Of a stretch of 34,812 nt of DNA, positions 7,527 through 16,088 are shown in pieces (the stretch's first letter is position 1; each line of letters opens with the position of its first letter). The position numbers and the translations under genes are program-made. The notes under the pieces were generated by a model. It saw only the letters and a list, made by a program, of their open reading frames with translations, did no database searches and was not told the DNA's origin. Source of the stretch: Putridiphycobacter sp045107045 (GTDB lineage Bacteria > Bacteroidota > Bacteroidia > Flavobacteriales_D > Crocinitomicaceae); the NCBI GenBank assembly GCA_045107045.1, contig JBGCFR010000067.1, positions 1-34,812 of the forward strand, in the 5' to 3' direction.

Positions 7527-8084
7527 TTATCCTTTAATGGTTAATGATTTTAATTTCTTTTTTGCTCTACTTAATTGTGAAATAGAAGTAGACACTCCAA
7601 TATCTAAAATTTCCGAAATTTCAGAATGATCGTATCCTTCTAACAAGAATAATGACAAAACTGTTCTATAGCCGTCAGGCAATTTGTGGAGTGCTTTGTA
7701 CAATAAATCAAGCTGATACTCAATTTCAATATTTACTTCAGATAAATCATTTATCTCCGGCACCTCTTCATGTTCTAGAAAAACGACCTTCCTTTTCTTT
7801 TTTAAAGCATCAATACTATGGTTTACTACAATTCGCTTAAACCATGCCCCAAAGGTAGACTGGTAATTAAATTGATTTAAATTGGACATGGCTTTGATAA
7901 AACAATCGTGCAATGCATCTTCAGCATCAGCTCTATTATTTAGAATTCTAAATGCCGTATTAAGCATGGCTCCAGCATATTTTTGATACAAGGCATAAAT
8001 AGCTTTCCGGTCTCCAGCTTTCGCTTTTTCTATGTCTTGGATTTTGGACCCAGAGGAAGTTTTCTGCTGCTGGAATTTACTCAT
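7527..8084 (-). CDS. ECF-type RNA polymerase sigma factor
   Basis: Sigma-70 family factor of the extracytoplasmic function group, 185 residues. Region 2 spans roughly residues 20-95, with RILNNRADAEDALHDCFIKA and the -10 recognition part FGAWFKRIVVNHSIDALKKK. Region 4 spans about 125-182, with LPDGYRTVLSLFLLEGYDHSEI and a helix-turn-helix ending SISQLSRAKKKLK. Region 3 is absent, as expected. It has its own candidate promoter just upstream and is followed 4 bp later by the membrane thioredoxin-like protein gene, its likely anti-sigma factor. The target genes are not known; the exported thioredoxin gene upstream is an obvious candidate. Confidence 0.9.
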   Translation of the reverse strand: MSKFQQQKTSSGSKIQDIEKAKAGDRKAIYALYQKYAGAMLNTAFRILNNRADAEDALHDCFIKAMSNLNQFNYQSTFGAWFKRIVVNHSIDALKKKRKVVFLEHEEVPEINDLSEVNIEIEYQLDLLYKALHKLPDGYRTVLSLFLLEGYDHSEISEILDIGVSTSISQLSRAKKKLKSLTIKG

Positions 8085-8103
8085 GCTTGGTATACAATTA
8101 TTA

Positions 8104-8111
8104 CAAATTTA
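8104..8111 (-). promoter_or_regulatory. -7 box of the ECF sigma gene
   Basis: TAAATTTG on the minus strand fits TAnnTTTG, 19 bp before the sigma factor ATG. It lies just downstream of the hairpin at 8125-8154, so the sigma/anti-sigma pair can be transcribed independently of the thioredoxin gene. Confidence 0.5.
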
Positions 8112-8124
8112 GGTAATCTTTAAA

Positions 8125-8154
8125 CCGAATAATACCCTAGGAGGCATTATTCGG
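8125..8154 (-). terminator. Hairpin between thioredoxin and sigma genes
   Basis: Perfect 9-bp arms CCGAATAAT and ATTATTCGG enclose a 12-nt loop that can close by two more G-C pairs. On the minus strand it is followed by TTTAAAG, a weak U tract. It probably ends or attenuates the exported thioredoxin transcript. Confidence 0.5.
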
Positions 8155-8171
8155 CAGATTTAAATTAAATT

Positions 8172-8672
8172 TTATTGAAGCTTAGTTAATGCTTGTTTTA
8201 GCTGATCTCCAAAAAGATTTCGCCCAATTACAACCCCATGTTGATCCAATAGTACATTATTTGGAATGCCCTTTAGTGCATATGTTTTGACAACCTCAGA
8301 ACGCCACCCTTTGAAGTCAGAAACATGATTAGTCCACGAAAGTTTATCTTGCGCAATGGCTTGAACCCACGCTGTTTTACTTTGGTCTAATGACACACTG
8401 AAAATTTCAAAGTGGTCAGCATTTTTAAATTCACTGTCTTTAAATTGATTGTAAACGTTGACGAGTTCCGGATGTTTCATTCTACATGGTTTACACCATG
8501 ATGCCCAAAAATCAACCAAAACAATGTTTCCTTTTAAAGAGGATAGGCTCGTCAATTCACCTTCTGTATTTTCAAAGGAAATTTCTGGTGCTAATCCTGA
8601 ATTGTTGCTTGTATAAGAAGAAAAATAAAACCCGAATAAAAGGCAAAGCATAATTGATGATACAGTTTTCAT
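8172..8672 (-). CDS. Exported TlpA-like thioredoxin
   Basis: Periplasmic thiol-disulfide protein of the TlpA/ResA group. The start is set at ATG 8672, giving 166 residues, because this begins a normal signal peptide (MKTVSSIMLCLLFGFYF, then a polar region); an upstream ATG at 8726 would prefix an unlikely sequence. The thioredoxin fold covers about 28-166, with the active site Cys60-Lys-Pro-Cys63 (FWASWCKPC) and cis-proline Pro137 (KGIPNNVLLDQHG). It shares the SLD..W..I, VSD.KGW and IP..LLDQ.G pattern with the thioredoxin-like half of the anti-sigma-like protein two genes downstream, so the two domains are probably paralogous. It reads into the ECF sigma gene across a hairpin. Substrate unknown. 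Confidence 0.85.
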   Translation of the reverse strand: MKTVSSIMLCLLFGFYFSSYTSNNSGLAPEISFENTEGELTSLSSLKGNIVLVDFWASWCKPCRMKHPELVNVYNQFKDSEFKNADHFEIFSVSLDQSKTAWVQAIAQDKLSWTNHVSDFKGWRSEVVKTYALKGIPNNVLLDQHGVVIGRNLFGDQLKQALTKLQ

Positions 8673-8815
8673 AATAATAGTTTTTAAGTTAAAAAAATGA
8701 TTTATACAACAAAGACTATCGTACAATTGAAATAATGCATCATTTGGAAAAAATATTTATCCTTGGAGGAATTATAAGATGATTTGTATTTAAAAGACTT
8801 TCAATTTACAAGAAA

Positions 8816-8854
8816 GCAAAAACGGCAATTGAAATTAATCAATCACCGTTTTGC
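8816..8854 (-). terminator. Terminator of the RND efflux operon
   Basis: On the minus strand GCAAAACGG pairs with CCGTTTTTGC, and inside it ATTGA pairs with TCAAT. The hairpin starts about 20 bp after the RND pump stop codon. The T-rich arm and following TTTCTT are consistent with intrinsic termination. Confidence 0.6.
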
Positions 8855-8874
8855 ATTAAAAAGAAGTCCTCAGT

Positions 8875-11800
8875 TTATAGACTGGTTCTAATTTTGCCAC
8901 CAAATATTTTATACAACCATAATTTAAATTGGTAAAACACTAAGTACATGGCAGGAATGACTACCAATGTTAAGAATGTTGCAAAGGTTAAACCAAATAT
9001 AATAGTCCAGGACATTGGTCCAAAGAAAATGGTATTATCTCCTCCCCAATAAATTTGAGGATCGTAAGAAGTTAACAATGATGCAAAATCAATATTAAAA
9101 CCAGTTGCTAAAGGCAATAAACCTAAAATTGTGGTAATGGCTGTTAACAATACCGGACGTAACCTTGTTTTACCAGCTGCAATAATTGCTTTTCTAAATT
9201 CATCCATTGGCAATAAGTCAAACTCACCTAAACCAAGTTCTTTACGTTTTCTTTTTCTCAATAGGTTGGTATAATCAATTAATACAATGGCATTGTTTAC
9301 TACAATACCGGCTAATGATATAATCCCAATCATTGTCATGATAATGACAAATTCCATTTGGAAAACGACCAAGCCTAAGAATACACCAATTAAACTAAAT
9401 ATTACCGCAAACATGATGATAACAGGTGTTGAAAAGGCATTAAATTGCAATACAATAATTAACAAAATTAAGAATAAAGCAATCACTAATGCTTTTGATA
9501 AGAAGGCCATTTCTTTAGCTTGTTCTTCTTGCTGACCTTTAAAATCGTAAGTAATGCCATCAGGAATACCGGTTTCCATTTCATATTCCTTCATCAGCTC
9601 TTTTAACTCAGCCACCACCTGGTCAGGGTTACTTCCTTCTGTTACATTTGATTCAACCCCCACATATGGAATTAAGTCTTTATGAATAACTGTACTATAA
9701 GTATTGGTTGATTTTGGCTCTTTTACTAATGAACGGATTGGAATTCTTAAAAGCGCTCCTTTATTATTTCTAAAAATAATTTTCTGATCTAGTAAACCAT
9801 CAATATTGTTTCGCTCATATTTGCTATACCGTAAATTAATATCGTAAATATCGTCCTCATCTTTAAATGTAGAAATATCTTTACCAAATATGGCCGTTCT
9901 GATATTGGAAGCTATTTGATAGGACGAGACGTTAAACAATCTTGCTTTTTCTCTATCAATTTCAATATTCAATTCGGGCTTACCAGTTTCAACATTAATT
10001 TTCAATTTATCAACACCAATAACATTCTTACGGTCTAAGTAGTTTTTGATACTTTCAGCTTCAGCCAATAGTTCAGTATAATCCTTATCACCGGCCACAA
10101 CAATACTAATTGGTGCTCCAGTTGGCGGACCATCATTATTCTTATCTACTACAATTTTTACGTCAGCAGGAAATTGTCCTTTTAAACTTTTGGCAATATG
10201 CTTCATTAAATATGAAGTATGACCAGTACTATCACGATACTTAAACTCTGCAAAGTTTACAGTAATTCTTGCCTTGTTAGGTGTATTACCCATTACAACG
10301 CCTTGTGCCGGATCACTTGCTCCTTCACCCACCTGCGCAATCACAGATTGAATGATTCTTTCGTCAAACGTTTTACCTACTGTATCGTTTATTTCCTCCT
10401 TAATAATGTCATTCATCAGCATACTTTCAATTTTTAATGCTGTTTTATTTGTGACAGAAATATCTGTTCCAATTGGATGCTCAATAAAAATATTTACATA
10501 ACCGGGTTGGCTTTCTGGAAAAAATAGTGTTTTTGGAGGGAAAATGCCAATTAACATAAATGACATGATCAACAAAACAATTGTTCCAATAAAGATACCA
10601 ATTGCTCTTCGTCCTGCAATTGAGAATTTCAATATTCGCTCATAAAAACGTTCTAGTATTGGTAAAAACCTATTCTGAAACCACTTAGTAGCAGGAGTCA
10701 ATAAAAAGATATTGAATGGTATAAAAATCGCGATAATGATAAACAAGTTACCCCAAGCCGTGCTTGCTCCCAACAAAAGAATACCTAAAACTAATAGTCC
10801 AGCGGCAATAATTAAAGGTTTTCTTTTATTAGAATCATTTGTTTCTAACTTCATATAAACAGCCGTTAATACTGGGTTAATGACTAAGGCTACAAATAAT
10901 GATGACCCCAATACAATCATTAAAGTAATTGGTAAGTACTTCATAAACTCTCCCATAATACCAGGCCAAATTGCTAATGGTATAAAGGCAGCCAAAGTGG
11001 TGGCTGTAGAGGCTATAATTGGCCATGCTACTTCACCTACCCCTTTTCTAGCGGCCTCAAAAGACCCCATACCTTCATCCATTAAACGGTATATATTTTC
11101 AACGATCACAATGCCATTATCCACTAACATTCCAAGAGCTAATACAAGTGAAAAAAGTACCATTGTGTTTAAAGTTACTCCCATGGCACTTAATATTAAG
11201 AATGACATTAACATGGAAAGCGGAATGGCAATACCAACAAACATAGCATTTCTAATGCCCAAGAAAAAGAGCAACACACCCACTACCAATAAAATACCAA
11301 AATAAATTGAGTTTTCTAAATTGGAAACCATTTCTCTTGTTTTCCCTGATTGATCGTTGGTTACGGAAATACCTACATCCGCTGGAATTAATTTTTTCAT
11401 TTTAGCATCTACTAAAATTTTTGCAATAGTATCAGACGCTTCCAAAAGGTTTTCACCACCTCTTTTCTTTATATCCAACATCACCACTGTTTTGCCATAC
11501 TCTCGTGCATATGAAGAAATATCTGCATCAGTAAATACAACATTAGCAACGTCCCTTAAGTAAACTGGCTTATACTCTTCTTGCTTTACAATGATATTTC
11601 CAATTTCTTCAGCCGAAGTAAACTCACCCTTAATTTGAACAGTTCTGTTCGTTTTACCATCTAAAATTTCACCACCCGACATGGTTAAATTCTCTTGTCC
11701 AATTGCAGTTTCAACATCTTGAAACGATATATCACGAGATTCTGCTTTATATCGATCCAATTCAATTTTCATTTCTTGCTCCTGAATTCCACGGATATCA

Positions 11801-12354
11801 ACTTCCGATATTTGCTGTAAGTCTTCAATTTTATCTTCTAAAATCTCAGCATAGCCTTTCAATTGTGTAATTGAATAGTCACCTGAGAGGTTAATATTCA
11901 TCACTGGCATTTGAGACATATCTAATTCAAAGATATTTGGTTCTACTGGCAAATCGGTAGGGAATTCCTTTTTCGCTCTGGCTTTATCAACTGCATCTTT
12001 TACACTTTGTAGTGCATCTTTTGTCTTGACGTCAAAGGTAAACTTGGCTTTAATAGTCACATATCCGTTGACTGAATTAGATGAAATTTCGTCAATATTC
12101 TTAATTGAATTAAGTTCTTTTTCAATAGGGTCTGCTATTTTATCCGCAATCAATTCTGGGGAGTTACCTGGATAGGCAATTCCTACATATATTTCAGGAA
12201 TTTGAAGTTCTGGAAAGTTTTCACGCGGCATACCTTGATAGGCAGTTAAACCGCCAAAAAAGATAATAAACGCAATTAAATAGACTGTTTTACGGTTGTT
12301 TACTGCCCAGGTAGAGATGCCAAACTCCTTGTTATTTTTTTGTTCTTTTTCCAT
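8875..12354 (-). CDS. RND-family efflux pump, inner-membrane subunit
   Basis: Proton-driven tripartite efflux transporter of the AcrB/HAE1 type. The 1159 residues are longer than the usual 1020-1060. Visible features are the N-terminal first span (TVYLIAFIIFFGGLTAYQ), the first periplasmic porter loop (about 45-340), the TM4 proton-relay segment LALGMLVDNGIVIVEN with Asp412 and Asn413 where AcrB has two aspartates, and a second half ending with VVIPAMYLVFY. Two additional hydrophobic stretches occur at about 512-560 (LIIAAGLLVLGILLLGAS; IFIIIAIFIPFN-like), an insertion between the two halves. It is the last gene of an operon with TetR, TolC-like and membrane fusion proteins. The substrate cannot be read from sequence; drugs, detergents or lipids are typical. 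Confidence 0.92.
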   Translation of the reverse strand: MEKEQKNNKEFGISTWAVNNRKTVYLIAFIIFFGGLTAYQGMPRENFPELQIPEIYVGIAYPGNSPELIADKIADPIEKELNSIKNIDEISSNSVNGYVTIKAKFTFDVKTKDALQSVKDAVDKARAKKEFPTDLPVEPNIFELDMSQMPVMNINLSGDYSITQLKGYAEILEDKIEDLQQISEVDIRGIQEQEMKIELDRYKAESRDISFQDVETAIGQENLTMSGGEILDGKTNRTVQIKGEFTSAEEIGNIIVKQEEYKPVYLRDVANVVFTDADISSYAREYGKTVVMLDIKKRGGENLLEASDTIAKILVDAKMKKLIPADVGISVTNDQSGKTREMVSNLENSIYFGILLVVGVLLFFLGIRNAMFVGIAIPLSMLMSFLILSAMGVTLNTMVLFSLVLALGMLVDNGIVIVENIYRLMDEGMGSFEAARKGVGEVAWPIIASTATTLAAFIPLAIWPGIMGEFMKYLPITLMIVLGSSLFVALVINPVLTAVYMKLETNDSNKRKPLIIAAGLLVLGILLLGASTAWGNLFIIIAIFIPFNIFLLTPATKWFQNRFLPILERFYERILKFSIAGRRAIGIFIGTIVLLIMSFMLIGIFPPKTLFFPESQPGYVNIFIEHPIGTDISVTNKTALKIESMLMNDIIKEEINDTVGKTFDERIIQSVIAQVGEGASDPAQGVVMGNTPNKARITVNFAEFKYRDSTGHTSYLMKHIAKSLKGQFPADVKIVVDKNNDGPPTGAPISIVVAGDKDYTELLAEAESIKNYLDRKNVIGVDKLKINVETGKPELNIEIDREKARLFNVSSYQIASNIRTAIFGKDISTFKDEDDIYDINLRYSKYERNNIDGLLDQKIIFRNNKGALLRIPIRSLVKEPKSTNTYSTVIHKDLIPYVGVESNVTEGSNPDQVVAELKELMKEYEMETGIPDGITYDFKGQQEEQAKEMAFLSKALVIALFLILLIIVLQFNAFSTPVIIMFAVIFSLIGVFLGLVVFQMEFVIIMTMIGIISLAGIVVNNAIVLIDYTNLLRKRKRKELGLGEFDLLPMDEFRKAIIAAGKTRLRPVLLTAITTILGLLPLATGFNIDFASLLTSYDPQIYWGGDNTIFFGPMSWTIIFGLTFATFLTLVVIPAMYLVFYQFKLWLYKIFGGKIRTSL

Positions 12355-12355
12355 T

Positions 12356-13498
12356 TTATTGAACTTTTACAATGTCATTATCAGTTACACCTTTACCACC
12401 ATCTAGTACAATTATAGATTCATCAGTAAGTATTCCTGACTCCAATGGTTCAATTGCTGACTCATTTTCGTATGACTTAACTAGGTTAACATATACCTTT
12501 TGAATCCTGAACATAGATTTACTGCCATTCTCCGAAGTCATTTTATAGACGTAATTGTTATTATCAGTATCTTGAAGTATGGCTTGAGAGTTTACAACTA
12601 AAGCTGAATCAATGTTTAAGTCAGTAATTTTAATTTTAGCCAATTGATTTGGCAAAAACATTGTATTATTTTTCATAGCCACATGAATTCGAAATGTTCT
12701 ATTAACTGGGTCAACAAAACTTCCCATATACGATACTTTAGAAGCAATGGTTTTATCAGGTTGATTTGGAAAATAGATATCTACTGGTGTGCCTAATTCT
12801 ACTTGTCCCAAATAACTTTCGGATACACCCGCTGTTACTTTTATATTCTTATTATTTACCAATCTAATTAAAGGTGCTTGTGGAGAAGCCATTTCGCCTA
12901 CGTTGGTGAAGATTTCATCAATAACTCCAGAAAATGGAGCTCTTACTACTGACTTTCCTCTTTGAGATTGCAGTGTTCTCAACTTTGATTCAAGCGATTT
13001 TTTCTGATTTTTTGCTGACTCTAATTCTATTTCAGTACCTAAGCCTTTTTCATTTAATGACATTTGCTTATCATACATGTAATTAGCCATTTCCAAACTA
13101 GTATTAAGCTCTTCAATGTTGTTTTGAAGAATTTCAGCATCTATGGTAATTAACGTCTGTCCTCTGCTCACACGTTGACCTTCTTTAACCGAAATTTTTC
13201 TGATGACTCCTGACGCTTCTGAATTGATCAAAATGTTTTGATCTGTTTCTACAGCACCTTGCAATTCAATTTTATGCTGAAAGTTCTTTTTCATGACTTC
13301 AGTTGAAGTTACCAATAGCACTACTTCTTTTTTAGTAGTATCAAGTTTGGTAATTTCTGCATTCACTTTTGCAAGTGCTAGCTTTAGTGAATCTTTAGTT
13401 ATTTTCAATTTTTCTAAAGGTGTTGATTCTGGCTGTCCACATGAGACAATGACCAACATTAATGTGAAAAATACGATTACTTTTTTCATGGTATTCAT
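12356..13498 (-). CDS. RND efflux membrane fusion lipoprotein
   Basis: Periplasmic adaptor (AcrA/MexA type, HlyD family) that links the RND pump to the outer-membrane channel. The N-terminal signal ends in a lipobox (VIVSC, Cys about residue 20), so it is a lipoprotein. A coiled coil follows at about 23-60. The lipoyl-like halves flank a hairpin: GVIRKISVKEGQRVSRGQ and RAPFSGVIDEIFTNVGEMAS, with the helical hairpin LNTSLEMANY to LRTLQSQRG between them. Beta-barrel and membrane-proximal domains make up the rest. A second ATG at 13489 would start the same signal sequence. Its stop is 1 bp before the pump's start, so the two are co-translated. Confidence 0.92.
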   Translation of the reverse strand: MNTMKKVIVFFTLMLVIVSCGQPESTPLEKLKITKDSLKLALAKVNAEITKLDTTKKEVVLLVTSTEVMKKNFQHKIELQGAVETDQNILINSEASGVIRKISVKEGQRVSRGQTLITIDAEILQNNIEELNTSLEMANYMYDKQMSLNEKGLGTEIELESAKNQKKSLESKLRTLQSQRGKSVVRAPFSGVIDEIFTNVGEMASPQAPLIRLVNNKNIKVTAGVSESYLGQVELGTPVDIYFPNQPDKTIASKVSYMGSFVDPVNRTFRIHVAMKNNTMFLPNQLAKIKITDLNIDSALVVNSQAILQDTDNNNYVYKMTSENGSKSMFRIQKVYVNLVKSYENESAIEPLESGILTDESIIVLDGGKGVTDNDIVKVQ

Positions 13499-13520
13499 TT
13501 AAATTTAGGTTTAATTCTAT

Positions 13521-14861
13521 TTAGTTATTATTAAGTTTATCCAGTTGAATTTTATAATTTAGCATTTCCATTACTGCGCCAATATAGCTTCCTTCAGCTT
13601 GCAATAATTGACTTTGCTTTTGAGTGACGTCTAATGCTGAAATAGAACCAACTTCTTTTCTAGCTAATGCCTTTTCATATATACTTTGTGCTAGTTCAAC
13701 ATTTTTTTCTTCTAAATGCATTTTTTCGTAAGCATTAATAAACATTGATTTTAATTGCAGTTCTTGAAACTCAAGCCCACGCTTTAATTCATCAATACTA
13801 TTTTGATCTTTATCTAATCTGATTTCAGCCTGTTGTACTTTCATGATTCTTTGACCACTTGATGTCACTGGAATTTTAACCCCAACTCCCCACACTGTTG
13901 TTGGATACCATGGTTTGTCTTGTAAAAAATCAAATTCGTTTCTAAACGCATTCTGTTGATGATTAAAAAAGGCAAATGCTGATGGCAAATACCCAGCTTT
14001 TTCGTTTTTAAGATTGTATTCACTCAGTACCTTTTGCTGATCCATTAAAATATAGTTAATATTATTTTCAACCGTAAAACCTTTTAAAGCTGGATTATCT
14101 GTTTCAATTGCATCAATTAGTTCACTAAAACCTTGAGACAATTCAATGTCGTTGCTCAAAGGAAGGCCCATTTGTAATTTTAACATGTTTTTTGCAATCT
14201 CCAATTGACTCTTTGCATTAGTTAAGTTCAACTCCATTCTATTAAATGTAATTTCGAATTGGTCGATATCCTCTTGCAGCATAAAACCCGCATTAAAGTA
14301 TCCTTTTGATTGCTCCCAAAGTTGTTTTGTTGTTATAGCTATTGAGTCGAGTAAATCAACATTTCTTTGAGCGACTAATGTATTATAGTATGCCTCACGA
14401 ACAAACATTTTAGTATCCATTTGTGACTTTTCAAGTGCAGTTTCAGCCACTTTTTTATAGAATTTGCTAAACTGAATCCCGACAATATATGAACCATCAA
14501 ACAGTAATTGGTTAAGGCTTAACGCTGCATTAGCTGTAAATTCTTGTCCAAACTGTAGCGCTACCAATTCATCAGCCGGTGCTGCAGGATTGAAAGCATT
14601 TGCTGGAATGATCTGAACAGGAATATCCAACAATTGTTGGAATTGCCCCTCTACATTAACCTGTGGTAACCCTATGGCTAATGTTTCCCAAACCTTTTTG
14701 TCTGCTGCGATAATATCTAAATCAGCGTTTTTAATCTTTTCATTATGGGCTATAGCAAAAGTTTCAGCCTCTGCAATTGAAAACACCGTTTGTTCTCCTT
14801 GAGAATAACCAGTACTCACAAATAATAAAGCGAGTAGTAAAAATTGAATTGTTCGTTTCAT
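13521..14861 (-). CDS. TolC-family outer-membrane efflux protein
   Basis: Outer-membrane channel of the tripartite pump. At 446 residues it has typical length. A Sec signal peptide (MKRTIQFLLLALLFVSTGYS) precedes two repeated helical halves with the usual alternation of long alpha-helical coiled segments (EREAYYNTLVAQRNVDLLDSI-like; NRMELNLTNAKSQLEIAKN; ELQLKSMFINAYEKMHLEE). LQLPLS-type turn GLPLSNDIEL and the closing YKIQLDKLNNN fit the family. It lies between the TetR regulator (9-bp gap upstream) and the membrane fusion protein (22-bp gap downstream). Confidence 0.9.
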   Translation of the reverse strand: MKRTIQFLLLALLFVSTGYSQGEQTVFSIAEAETFAIAHNEKIKNADLDIIAADKKVWETLAIGLPQVNVEGQFQQLLDIPVQIIPANAFNPAAPADELVALQFGQEFTANAALSLNQLLFDGSYIVGIQFSKFYKKVAETALEKSQMDTKMFVREAYYNTLVAQRNVDLLDSIAITTKQLWEQSKGYFNAGFMLQEDIDQFEITFNRMELNLTNAKSQLEIAKNMLKLQMGLPLSNDIELSQGFSELIDAIETDNPALKGFTVENNINYILMDQQKVLSEYNLKNEKAGYLPSAFAFFNHQQNAFRNEFDFLQDKPWYPTTVWGVGVKIPVTSSGQRIMKVQQAEIRLDKDQNSIDELKRGLEFQELQLKSMFINAYEKMHLEEKNVELAQSIYEKALARKEVGSISALDVTQKQSQLLQAEGSYIGAVMEMLNYKIQLDKLNNN

Positions 14862-14870
14862 CTGTTTATT

Positions 14871-15491
14871 TTATAAATCATAATTATTAGTATCTATTAC
14901 CTTTTGAAGGTGGGCTAATCCTGCTTTACTAGAAATTCCTCGAATATGATATCTGAAGTACTCCGAATAAATTTCGTAAAAGGAAATGGTGTGGCTATCA
15001 AATGTGTTACCTTGAAATAAAACATCTATAAAAGACAAGTACATTCCAGCAATAATTTCAACATTCAAATTGTTTCTATATAATCCCTGTTTTTTACCTT
15101 TCTCAAGATTAGAAATTATACACCCTTTCACAAAAGTGTTTTTGTGAGCTTCAAATTTTTTAAGCACACCTGGATGATATTTTTGAATATCAAAAAATAT
15201 TGAAGGATGAATAGATCTTAATCGTGTTGTGACCAGTTCGCCAATAGCCAACAACTCATCAATTGCATTGTCAAACTTTTCCGAAATATCTTTTATATCA
15301 CATTGCTCCTGATCATGAGATAATTGAAGGCATTGCTCAACTAATTCATTTTTATCTTTTACAAAAGTATAAATGGTTTTTTTGGATATACCCAATTGCC
15401 TGGCTAGCTCATCCATTGTCACACTTTTTATTCCGAAGCGCATATAAACCTGAACAGCCTCAAGTAAAAAATTTATTTTTTTGTCATTCAC
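14871..15491 (-). CDS. TetR-family transcriptional regulator of the efflux operon
   Basis: DNA-binding repressor that heads the efflux operon. The N-terminal helix-turn-helix spans about residues 8-55 (FGIKSVTMDELARQLGISKK then TIYTFVKDKNELV), and the C-terminal two thirds form the ligand-binding helical domain. I choose GTG 15491 as start (MNDKKINFLLEAVQ), giving 206 residues; the upstream extension to 15569 would run through the promoter and operator and encode an unlikely, cysteine-rich leader. A 30-bp inverted repeat at 15520-15549 just upstream suggests autoregulation of the operon. Ligand unknown. Confidence 0.85.
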   Translation of the reverse strand: MNDKKINFLLEAVQVYMRFGIKSVTMDELARQLGISKKTIYTFVKDKNELVEQCLQLSHDQEQCDIKDISEKFDNAIDELLAIGELVTTRLRSIHPSIFFDIQKYHPGVLKKFEAHKNTFVKGCIISNLEKGKKQGLYRNNLNVEIIAGMYLSFIDVLFQGNTFDSHTISFYEIYSEYFRYHIRGISSKAGLAHLQKVIDTNNYDL

Positions 15492-15495
15492 AGGA

Positions 15496-15503
15496 CAAAT
15501 GTA
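15496..15503 (-). promoter_or_regulatory. -7 box of the tetR-efflux operon
   Basis: TACATTTG on the minus strand fits TAnnTTTG and ends only 4 bp before the GTG start codon. If transcription begins the usual handful of bases downstream, the mRNA would be leaderless. Confidence 0.5.
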
Positions 15504-15519
15504 AAAACAAAAAACACAA

Positions 15520-15549
15520 TGGAAACATTTTTTGTAAAAAAAGTTTCCA
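15520..15549. promoter_or_regulatory. Candidate TetR operator, 30-bp inverted repeat
   Basis: TGGAAAC at the left and GTTTCCA at the right frame T6 and A6 runs, giving a near-perfect 30-bp inverted repeat with one mismatched pair. It lies at the -33 region of the tetR promoter, where binding would block RNA polymerase. That it binds this TetR protein is inferred from position and symmetry. Confidence 0.65.
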
Positions 15550-15592
15550 AAAAGAAGATAAATTAACATTCGTTAATTAAATCAAAAATAAT

Positions 15593-16087
15593 TTACTGAT
15601 TTAGTGACTGTTGTAAATTGACCATTTTTAAGCAAGCTACTGCCGCTTCCACTCCCTTATTACCGTGTTTACCTCCTGAGCGGTCAATACCTTGTTGCAT
15701 TGTATTATCAGTCAAAACGCAAAATATTACGGGCATATTTTCATTGATGCCAACATCTTTAACACCCTGCGAAGCTGCTTCGCACACAAAATCAAAATGT
15801 TTGGTTTCTCCTTGAATAACGGAACCAATTGTAATGATACCATCAAAACGATTGGTTTTTGCTAAAAATTGAGCTGCTGTTGGTAATTCAAATGTTCCAG
15901 GTACATGTTCAATGATAATATTCTCAGGTTTAACGCCATGCTTCTTAAGTGTTTCTAACGCACCTTTCAATAAGTTTCCAGTAATATTATAATTCCACTC
16001 TGATACTGCAATGGCAACAGTATAGTTTGAACCATCAGGAACATCTTCATGGTTATAGTCCGAAAGGTTACTAAGGGCAGTGGCCAT
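15593..16087 (-). CDS. ribH: 6,7-dimethyl-8-ribityllumazine synthase
   Basis: Cytoplasmic enzyme of riboflavin synthesis; it condenses 5-amino-6-ribitylamino-uracil with 3,4-dihydroxy-2-butanone 4-phosphate to give lumazine. The 164 residues match the family length. Motifs are SEWNYNITGNLLKGA (aromatic residue stacking on the substrate ring), HVPGTFELPTAAQFL, GSVIQGETKHFDFVCEA with the catalytic histidine, and the C-terminal FCVLTDNTMQQGIDRSGGKHGNKG. It starts 1 bp after the TPR protein gene stops, a pairing common in Bacteroidota. No FMN riboswitch is seen upstream. Confidence 0.95.
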   Translation of the reverse strand: MATALSNLSDYNHEDVPDGSNYTVAIAVSEWNYNITGNLLKGALETLKKHGVKPENIIIEHVPGTFELPTAAQFLAKTNRFDGIITIGSVIQGETKHFDFVCEAASQGVKDVGINENMPVIFCVLTDNTMQQGIDRSGGKHGNKGVEAAVACLKMVNLQQSLNQ

Positions 16088-16088
16088 T

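Noticed and set aside
8735..8750. Near-palindrome AAATGATGCATTATTT upstream of the thioredoxin gene
   Set aside because: Short and imperfect in AT-rich DNA; not distinguishable from chance.
10880..11563. Open frames on the plus strand opposite the RND pump gene
   Set aside because: They are antisense shadows of the pump's hydrophobic coding sequence, with no recognisable motifs.
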